From JANXUC01 sp043782485 (GTDB lineage: Bacteria; Acidobacteriota; Terriglobia; Terriglobales; Acidobacteriaceae), in contig JAYWAL010000153.1 in the NCBI GenBank assembly GCA_043782485.1, positions 1-54,347 of the forward strand: 54,347 nucleotides of DNA, given 5' to 3'. Positions 48,644 through 54,347 of this stretch are shown one piece after another. The notes below the pieces were generated by a model that made no database searches, was not told where the DNA came from, and saw only the letters and a list, made by a program, of their open reading frames with translations. A program made the translations under genes and the position numbers. How positions within the stretch are numbered: the first letter of the stretch is position 1; each line of letters starts with the position of its first letter.

Positions 48644-50866
48644 CTATCTTAAAAATGCCTCGGTCAATCCGCCGTCCACCGGGATAATGTGCCCCGTAGT
48701 CTTGGCACCCTTCTCGCCGGCCAGCCACACGATGGCCTGTGCGCAATCCTGCGGCAAAATCGGACGCTTGGTCAAAGTTCGTTGCGCATAGAAATTGGCC
48801 AGCTTGGACCGCAGGTCTTCCGTAGACTCCGACTCGGCAAACTCGATCTTGTACTTTTGCAGCGACTGAATCACGCGGTCGCGCGGAAACATCGTCGACC
48901 CGGCCACAACCGTCGCTGGCGCAATTCCATTCACTCGCACTTGAGGCGCAAGCTTGATCGCCAACTCGCGCACCAGATGGTTCAGCGCGGTTTTGCTGAT
49001 GTCGTAAGCCTCGCTTCCCTTCTTCGGCACGAGCGCGTTGGCCGAACTCGTCAGCACCATCGACGACGGCAAACCCTGGTCGCGAAATACCCATTCCGCT
49101 TCCCTCGCCAGCAGGTAATTCCCAGTCACATTGATCAAGAACGTCTTAGACCAGAGGCCATCACTCAATTCGCCGTTCTCCGCTGGGACCGGATACAGCG
49201 CAGCGGTATTGATGACGGCATCGATGCCCCCAAAGTGTTGCACCGTAAACTTGATGGCATTCGCCAAGCTCTCACTGGAGCCAAGATCCACGCCTGTATG
49301 CGCGAAAGCCTCTCGCGAACCCAAAGTGCAAGCCTCATCCGCCGCGGCTTTCGCCGTGGCCACATCAAGATCGGCAACAACAACATTGGCGCCAGCTTTC
49401 GCCAGCAGCAACACGACTTCCCTGCCAATCCCGCTGCCACCTCCAATCACCAGCGCAATCTTCCGGCTGAATTCGGCTTCCGCGGGCATCCTTTGCAACT
49501 TAGCCTCTTCAAGGGCCCAATACTCAATCCGGAACGCCTCCGAGCGCGGCAGCGCTACATAGTTATGGAATTGCGAGAAATGGCTCGACTGCTCTGGCCT
49601 CCGCGCTTGCGGCAGTGGATGCGCCGCATCGCCAACGGTATCTTCCAGCGCGTTAGCACCCGCCATCACGTGGATCGCGTTGATGAAAAACTCCGTTGTG
49701 ATGCGAGCTTCCGTCTTGCTCTTGCCAAACCCAAACAGCCCGAGCCCCGGAATGATGACCGCCGACGGATTCGCATCTCGAAGCTTGGGGGAACCCGGCA
49801 CGGCCCACGCTTCATAGTATTTTTTGTACTCCGCGCGGTACACAATCACGCTCTCCTGAATGCGGCCCTTTAGCACCTTGGCATCTTCCTTCGCGGGATT
49901 CCACGGGATTACCATCGGGCAAACACGCGTGCGAAGAAAGTGATCCGGACAGCTCGTCCCCAGAGCGCCCAATTGTGCACACCACTCCGACCCTGCAAAC
50001 CTCAAAGCATCAGGATCATCAGTGAAGTGTGCGACGACACGCCGATTGGAAGACACGGCCCCGCGCAGCGCGGGCAAAATTGCCGCTGCGACCTGCTGCC
50101 GGTCCTCTCTGGGCGCATGATTCAGCCCTCCAAACAACGTACCCTTCTTTTCCTGATGTGACTGAATAAACTCACCCATCTCATCAATCGTCTGAATGCT
50201 ATTGACGTAGCACTCGCGCTGCGTGTTCCCCCAAGTGAACAAGCCATGGCCGCCCAGAATTATCCCGTCCGCGCTAGGATTCGCCTGAATCGCACTGTTC
50301 AGCATGAGAGCCAGTTCAAACCCGGGCCGCTGCCACGGGATCCAAACGATGTTGCGCTGGAATCTCTTGTTGAACTCCTCCAGCTTCTGTTTCCCATTCG
50401 CGCTGGCCGCCAAAGCAATCGCCCAGTCCGGATGCAGATGGTCCACGTGGTCCCAGGGCAGAAAAGCATGGAGAGCCGTATCAATCGACGCCGCAACACG
50501 ATTCTCACCAAACGCCGAAAGCGGATAAAACCCGACCATCTCGTCTTCGTGCGCTTCGCCTTTGTAAATTCCCTTGAGCTGCTCCAGTCGATCCAGGTAG
50601 AGCAGCGCAAAGCCCGATTCCTTGATCGAACCAATATCGCCGCCGCTCCCCTTCACCGCCAACACGCGAACAGGAGCGCCCGTGAAAGGATCCGCCATTT
50701 CGATTTTCGAGCTCGTGTTGCCACCACCAAAATTGGTAATCCGCAGGTCCGCGCCCAAAAGATTCGAGCGATAGCGCAACAGCGCCAATTGGTTCCCTTC
50801 AAGAGGCCGCGCGACAGCATCGTTCCATAGGTCTTTTAAGTAGGTCGTCGTTTTCATTTCAGGCAT
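48644..50866 (-). CDS. bifunctional rhamnulose-1-phosphate aldolase / L-lactaldehyde dehydrogenase
   Basis: A 740-residue fusion. The N-terminal class II aldolase domain (about 1-420) has the zinc His pair in HLHPDW and a further His in GGHGLFTWG; it splits L-rhamnulose-1-phosphate to DHAP and L-lactaldehyde. The C-terminal SDR domain (about 435-740) has GGGSGIG, the Ser of TSSAN and Tyr/Lys of YDISK and would oxidise the lactaldehyde to lactate with NAD. Such fusions are known (RhaEW-type) in Bacilli, rhizobia and Acidobacteriota. Fusing both steps keeps the toxic aldehyde from escaping. ATG 50866 lies three bases after the rhaB stop. Confidence 0.92.
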   Translation of the reverse strand: MPEMKTTTYLKDLWNDAVARPLEGNQLALLRYRSNLLGADLRITNFGGGNTSSKIEMADPFTGAPVRVLAVKGSGGDIGSIKESGFALLYLDRLEQLKGIYKGEAHEDEMVGFYPLSAFGENRVAASIDTALHAFLPWDHVDHLHPDWAIALAASANGKQKLEEFNKRFQRNIVWIPWQRPGFELALMLNSAIQANPSADGIILGGHGLFTWGNTQRECYVNSIQTIDEMGEFIQSHQEKKGTLFGGLNHAPREDRQQVAAAILPALRGAVSSNRRVVAHFTDDPDALRFAGSEWCAQLGALGTSCPDHFLRTRVCPMVIPWNPAKEDAKVLKGRIQESVIVYRAEYKKYYEAWAVPGSPKLRDANPSAVIIPGLGLFGFGKSKTEARITTEFFINAIHVMAGANALEDTVGDAAHPLPQARRPEQSSHFSQFHNYVALPRSEAFRIEYWALEEAKLQRMPAEAEFSRKIALVIGGGSGIGREVVLLLAKAGANVVVADLDVATAKAAADEACTLGSREAFAHTGVDLGSSESLANAIKFTVQHFGGIDAVINTAALYPVPAENGELSDGLWSKTFLINVTGNYLLAREAEWVFRDQGLPSSMVLTSSANALVPKKGSEAYDISKTALNHLVRELAIKLAPQVRVNGIAPATVVAGSTMFPRDRVIQSLQKYKIEFAESESTEDLRSKLANFYAQRTLTKRPILPQDCAQAIVWLAGEKGAKTTGHIIPVDGGLTEAFLR

Positions 50867-50869
50867 AAG

Positions 50870-52363
50870 TCATCTCATTGTATTGACGGAAACGTTGTAT
50901 TGATGGAAACGTTCAGATTGCTCAATCCAGCGCGCGGTATCTGTCGGCGCAAATACTTCTGTGGGAAACGAATGATCGATGATGGCGCGAACCTCCGCCA
51001 GCGAACTAGCCGCCCCAGTCGCCAACATCTGCATGGCAACGTTGCCAAGCGCCGTCGCTTCCGCCGGTCCGGCCACAACCTGGCGTCCAGTGGCATCAGC
51101 GGTAAGTTGATTGAGCAGTCGATTCTTGGAGCCTCCCCCAATTACGCGGATTTGGTGGATGGGACCTCCGCTCAACAACTCCAGCGAGTCCAGAACCAAC
51201 CGGTACTTCAGCGCCAAGCTCTCCAGAATGGTGCGCGCATAGGCACCCGGACTCTTGGGCCGAGGCTGTTCCGTGCCCGCGCAAAACTGATCGATCGCGG
51301 CGGGCATATCAGTTGGCTTCAAGAAAGCCGGGCTGTCAGGATCCACCAGATGTTGGAACGGAGCCTCGCGCCCGGCCAACTCCATCAGTTCCCGATAGTC
51401 GAAAGTCTGTCCTTGCAAGGCCCAGGTCTGCCGGCAACATTGCAGCATCCATAATCCCATCACGTTCTTCAGCAACCGCGTCGTGCCACAGACTCCACCC
51501 TCGTTCGTGAAGTTCAGCCGCAGGGCTTCTTTCGTTAGCACTGGAGCATCCAACTCCGTACCCAGCAGAGACCATGTTCCAGAACTTAGAAATGCGACGC
51601 CATTCCGAGCCGCGATCGCAGCAACCGCCGACCCGGTGTCATGCGTCGCCGGAGCGATCACCGGCGCATGGGAAAGAGGCAAAGTCCCCGCGATGCTGGA
51701 ACGCAGGCTGCCGATCACAGTCCCTGGCTCGACGATTCTTGCTGGAAGCCGCGCCGGCAAACCAAGCCTCTCCATCAAGTCCGTCGCCCAGCCACGGGTT
51801 ACTGGATTGACCATCTGCGTGGTGGTCGCGTTTGTAAACTCGCAGACAGCCGTCCCTGTGAGCCAATAATGAAATAAATCCGGAATCGTCAGCAATTGCC
51901 GTGCGGCATTCACAATACTCGGCGTATCCCGCACGGCGGCATAAAGCTGGTAAAGCGTATTGATTTGCATGAACTGAATGCCGGTCGCGGCATAAATCTC
52001 CGCCCGGGGAACTCTGGCAAACGCCTCTTCCATCACGCCGTCCGTGCGCGAATCCCGATAATGATAAGGATTCTGCAAAAGCTCCCCACGCTCCCCCAAC
52101 AGTGCGTAGTCCACGCCCCAGGCATCCACGCCGATCCCAGAGAGTTCAAACTCTTCCAACTTGCTCAAAGCCCGCCGCACCTCCAGCCACAGCCGCATCA
52201 CATCCCAGTGGCGGCTGCCGGCATACTCCACCGGCTCATTGGGAAACCGATGAATCTCCTCCGTGGTGATTACGCCCGAATGCAAATGCGCCAGCACCGC
52301 GCGACCGCTCTCCGCGCCGAAGTCTAGTGCCAGGTAGCGTCGCCGACCGTCGGAGTTAGGCAT
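50870..52363 (-). CDS. rhaB: L-rhamnulokinase
   Basis: A 497-residue FGGY-family carbohydrate kinase that phosphorylates L-rhamnulose at C1. The ATP-domain opening RYLALDFGAESGR is characteristic of RhaB, followed by NEPVEYAGSRHWDVMRLW and GVDAWGVDYALLGERGEL, and a late GGGSKNRLLNQLTADATGRQVVAGPAEATALGN. Start at ATG 52363, which overlaps the last codons of rhaI by eight bases, so translation is coupled; the longer open frame upstream is an antisense-like extension without similarity. The gene is full length. Confidence 0.94.
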   Translation of the reverse strand: MPNSDGRRRYLALDFGAESGRAVLAHLHSGVITTEEIHRFPNEPVEYAGSRHWDVMRLWLEVRRALSKLEEFELSGIGVDAWGVDYALLGERGELLQNPYHYRDSRTDGVMEEAFARVPRAEIYAATGIQFMQINTLYQLYAAVRDTPSIVNAARQLLTIPDLFHYWLTGTAVCEFTNATTTQMVNPVTRGWATDLMERLGLPARLPARIVEPGTVIGSLRSSIAGTLPLSHAPVIAPATHDTGSAVAAIAARNGVAFLSSGTWSLLGTELDAPVLTKEALRLNFTNEGGVCGTTRLLKNVMGLWMLQCCRQTWALQGQTFDYRELMELAGREAPFQHLVDPDSPAFLKPTDMPAAIDQFCAGTEQPRPKSPGAYARTILESLALKYRLVLDSLELLSGGPIHQIRVIGGGSKNRLLNQLTADATGRQVVAGPAEATALGNVAMQMLATGAASSLAEVRAIIDHSFPTEVFAPTDTARWIEQSERFHQYNVSVNTMR

Positions 52364-53546
52364 ACGAGGAAACGTTCCTGGCGTTGCGCGCAGACCGCTC
52401 CTGCGTGATTCGCTCCAAATAGCCGGATTGGCGGAACGCCGCCATCGGATCTGCCGGAAGCCCTTTCGAGGTTCGCCATTCCCGAATCGCCGGACGCACA
52501 TCCGTCGCGAACGCATCTTGCAGCAGCGACTCAGCCGCCACAAGTTCACAAGCCTTCTGCGCCTCCGCCAGCTTTGCGTGCTCCACCAGCGCCGCCTTGG
52601 CAAACAACTCCTGCGCCATGGTGACCGTTTGGATCATGGCCTCGATCTTGCCCTTCAGGTTGTGGCTTTGGTCCACCATGTAGGCGATATCGGCAGTCTG
52701 GCCGGTCTCCCATTCAAAATATCGAATTTCGTGGAAGATCCGGAATACCTGGTACGGATCAATGGAACCGAGGGTCAGGTCATCATCCGCATAGCGGCGG
52801 TCGTTAAAATGGAATCCGCCCAGCATATTTTCCGAGAGCAGCCACGCTACAATCTGCTCGATATTTTGCGAGGCATAATGATGCCCGGTATCGACCAGAA
52901 CTTTAGCCTTCGGCCCTGCGGCACGCGATAGAAGCAGTGCCATGCCCCAATCCGCAATATCTGTGTGATAAAACGCTGGCTCAAACGGCTTGTACTCCAC
53001 CAGCATCCTCTGATCCGCCCCGAGCTCCGCATGGAGCGTTGCCAATCCCTGCTCAAACCAGCTCTTGCGATGGCGAATGTTGGCTGTCCCCGGGTAGTTC
53101 GAACCGTCGGCAAACCACAACGAGATATCGCGACTACCTACTTGCTGCGCAATCCGTACGCTATCAAACGCGTGCTGCATCGCTGCTTTGCGCGTTTCGG
53201 CATCGGGATTTCCGAACGACCCATACTTGTAGATTTGATCTTGAAAAAGATTGGGATTGATGGAGCCCGGCTTGATGCCGCTTCGCTTGGCCATCTCACC
53301 CACTTCGGCCGCGCTCGCCAACCCTTCCGGGAAGTCCCAAAGCACATGCAGAGCAACGGTGGGGCACACCCCGGTCAGCGAGTGCACGAGGCTGGCATCG
53401 GACAGCTTCTCCGCGGTATTGGTAGCGGCGGCTGGCTGAATGAACTTCCCAAACCGAGTCCCTGTGTTCGCGAACCCCCAGGACGGAAGCTCGATTCGGA
53501 AGGAATCGAGCCCTTTTGCCACACGCTCCTGCCACTCCACTGCCAT
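52356..53546 (-). CDS. rhaI: L-rhamnose isomerase, Pseudomonas stutzeri type
   Basis: A 396-residue TIM-barrel isomerase that turns L-rhamnose into L-rhamnulose; some relatives accept many aldoses such as allose. It belongs to the Pseudomonas stutzeri-type group rather than E. coli RhaA. Metal ligands appear as the Glu of VEYKPFEP, Asp of LVDTGHH, His of GGFHFNDRRYADDDL and Asp of VDQSHN. LFQDQIYKYGSFGNPDAETRKAA is a group hallmark. ATG 53546 follows GGAGG at eight bases; 31 upstream codons look non-coding. First gene of the rha operon, divergent from the regulator at 53795. Confidence 0.93.
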   Translation of the reverse strand: MAVEWQERVAKGLDSFRIELPSWGFANTGTRFGKFIQPAAATNTAEKLSDASLVHSLTGVCPTVALHVLWDFPEGLASAAEVGEMAKRSGIKPGSINPNLFQDQIYKYGSFGNPDAETRKAAMQHAFDSVRIAQQVGSRDISLWFADGSNYPGTANIRHRKSWFEQGLATLHAELGADQRMLVEYKPFEPAFYHTDIADWGMALLLSRAAGPKAKVLVDTGHHYASQNIEQIVAWLLSENMLGGFHFNDRRYADDDLTLGSIDPYQVFRIFHEIRYFEWETGQTADIAYMVDQSHNLKGKIEAMIQTVTMAQELFAKAALVEHAKLAEAQKACELVAAESLLQDAFATDVRPAIREWRTSKGLPADPMAAFRQSGYLERITQERSARNARNVSSYA

Positions 53547-53729
53547 TACGCGGCCTCCAGTAACGAAAGAGAGTACACGTTTACGCCCCGCGGCGCACAA
53601 CTTCTTGTCACCACCCTGGCGTTTGGCATAGCGAAACAATGATAGACCGTGGGAAAGCCCTGAATCTTAGCAATTTTATGCAATTCATTGGCGATCTAAC
53701 CCCTCGCATCAACCCAGTTATCGCTTAAC

Positions 53730-53770
53730 AAAGGCAGGGCTTGCCTTTTGCATGGCAGAACGAGTACTGT
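53730..53770. promoter_or_regulatory. operator and promoter of the divergent regulator
   Basis: AAAGGCA (53730-53736) and TGCCTTT (53742-53748) are perfect inverted arms with a five-base spacer. They overlap TTGCCT (53741-53746), a -35 box 18 bases before TACTGT (53765-53770) on the plus strand. The site is placed for autoregulation of the gene at 53795. In the rest of this 248-base region, GCAATT occurs twice at ten-base spacing (about 53669-53684), possibly for the rha promoter. Confidence 0.5.
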
Positions 53771-53794
53771 GACGAAGTTTCTTGAGGGTAGCCC

Positions 53795-54347
53795 ATGTCG
53801 ACTGCTCCGCTTCTTCGTGACCGGTATCTGGTTAAGTCCGTCGTTCACTCCTCCCGACTGTTGACCGCGTTTCGCTCCAATGGCGAGGCCTTGCCGCTGC
53901 GTGAGATTGCGGCGCGTAGTGGTCTGCCCAAAACCATGGCTTTTCGCCTCCTCTACACGCTGGAGAAGTGCGGCATGGTGGAGAAAATTGGCGAGAACCT
54001 CTACCAATCCTGCCTCCGCCCGTGGCGTCAGCGGCTCTTTCGTCTGGGGTACGCGGCGCAAGGGAAAGACTACGAATTTTCGCGGGAGGTTTCGGAAAGC
54101 CTGCGCCGGGCTGCGGCTGCGGAAGGTATTGAGCTGATCTCTCTCGACAACCGCTATAGCGGTAAAATTGCGCAGCGCAACGCCGACGTCCTGGTTCGAG
54201 AACACGTGGATCTGGCCATCGAATTCCAGACCGACGAAAATATCGCTGCCGCGGTTGCCGCGAAATATCGCGACGCCAAGATTCCCATGATCGCCATCGA
54301 CATCCCCCATCCGGGAGCAACATACTATGGCGCGAATAACTACGAGG
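53795..54347 (+). CDS. IclR-type HTH fused to periplasmic-binding-protein sugar domain, 3' end missing
   Basis: The first 184 residues of a regulator; the frame is open to the window's edge. ATG 53795 has GAGGG at six bases. Residues about 15-68 form a winged helix of IclR type (SRLLTAFRSNG, LPLREIAARSGLPKTMAFRLLYTLEKCGMVEKIG). From about residue 90 the sequence is not an IclR effector domain but a type-1 periplasmic-binding fold (EFSREVSESLRRAAAAEGIELISLDN, HVDLAIEFQ, IPMIAIDIPHPGATYYGANNYE), as in ribose-type sugar-binding proteins. It should sense a sugar, probably L-rhamnose, and control the divergent rha operon. Full length cannot be seen. Confidence 0.82.
   Translation, partial: MSTAPLLRDRYLVKSVVHSSRLLTAFRSNGEALPLREIAARSGLPKTMAFRLLYTLEKCGMVEKIGENLYQSCLRPWRQRLFRLGYAAQGKDYEFSREVSESLRRAAAAEGIELISLDNRYSGKIAQRNADVLVREHVDLAIEFQTDENIAAAVAAKYRDAKIPMIAIDIPHPGATYYGANNYE

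Noticed and set aside
48689..49873. 394-codon open frame opposite the aldolase-dehydrogenase fusion
   Set aside because: Arg/Gln/His-rich product, no ribosome site, overlaps essential domain motifs of a convincing gene.
1..54347. tRNA, rRNA, CRISPR array, insertion sequence, phage or plasmid gene
   Set aside because: I saw no repeat-spacer array, no transposase or integrase motif, and no tRNA-like cloverleaf in the gaps; the gaps are too short for rRNA. Small non-coding RNAs cannot be excluded without covariance models.

Overview
The window reads as chromosomal DNA of a GC-rich, Gram-negative saprophytic bacterium, most likely an Acidobacteriota (Terriglobia or Bryobacterales type). The reasons are a TonB receptor with an N-terminal carboxypeptidase-like domain, many Tat-exported sugar oxidoreductases, Planctomycete-type cytochrome/DUF1501 proteins, BlaI/BlaR1 signalling and a Pseudomonas stutzeri-type rhamnose isomerase. 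The taxonomic call is inferred from gene content only. I see no rRNA, tRNA, CRISPR, transposase, integrase or phage gene. About 42 protein genes cover nearly all of the window, and the last one runs off the right edge.

Layout. (1) 181-2977: a small exported Cys/His/Met-rich protein and a TonB-dependent receptor, possibly a metal-uptake pair. (2) 3135-5981: exported hydroxypyruvate-isomerase-like TIM barrel, SDR and GH27 alpha-galactosidase. (3) 6054-9492, minus strand: blaI-blaR1 and an HtrA/Deg protease. Near-identical 18-bp palindromes in front of blaI and of the protease point to a small envelope-stress regulon. (4) 9723-10934: an MFS exporter. (5) 10959-17168, minus strand: a seven-gene operon (SDR, PfkB kinase, KDPG-type aldolase, fuconolactonase-like amidohydrolase, Zn-dehydrogenase, FucP permease, FucU mutarotase). 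It is divergent from a GH95 fucosidase, which is followed by a UxaA-type dehydratase and its LacI regulator. Together these make an oxidative L-fucose and/or L-galactose pathway. (6) 22729-29479: GH27 and an S15/CocE hydrolase (minus), SIS-domain protein and homocysteine methyltransferase (plus), and a second LacI regulator.

(7) 29817-35370: a membrane-linked GMC dehydrogenase with its Tat-exported small subunit, two half-size DMT transporters, a Gfo/Idh/MocA dehydrogenase and a divergent ROK protein. (8) 35465-42814: a four-gene operon of haem-c PSCyt/DUF1549/DUF1553 protein, DUF1501 protein, a DUF2231-cytochrome-LRR fusion and an NHL propeller. (9) 42815-53546, minus strand: a compact L-rhamnose operon, rhaI-rhaB-aldolase/dehydrogenase fusion-rhaM-rhaT, running on into a GH127-family glycosidase, a Tat-exported Gfo/Idh/MocA protein and a DUF1080 3-keto-glycoside hydrolase. 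A divergent regulator starting at 53795 joins an IclR-type winged helix to a periplasmic-binding-protein sugar domain.

Read together, this is a polysaccharide-debranching and deoxy-sugar island. Exported glycosidases (GH27 x2, GH95, GH127) release galactose, fucose or L-galactose and arabinose from plant or algal glycans. FucP and RhaT import the 6-deoxy sugars, and two pathways take them to pyruvate/lactaldehyde or DHAP/lactate. A periplasmic redox branch (GMC plus small subunit, DUF1080, Gfo/Idh/MocA, exported Hyi-like isomerase, haem-c proteins) looks suited to 3-keto-glycoside chemistry.
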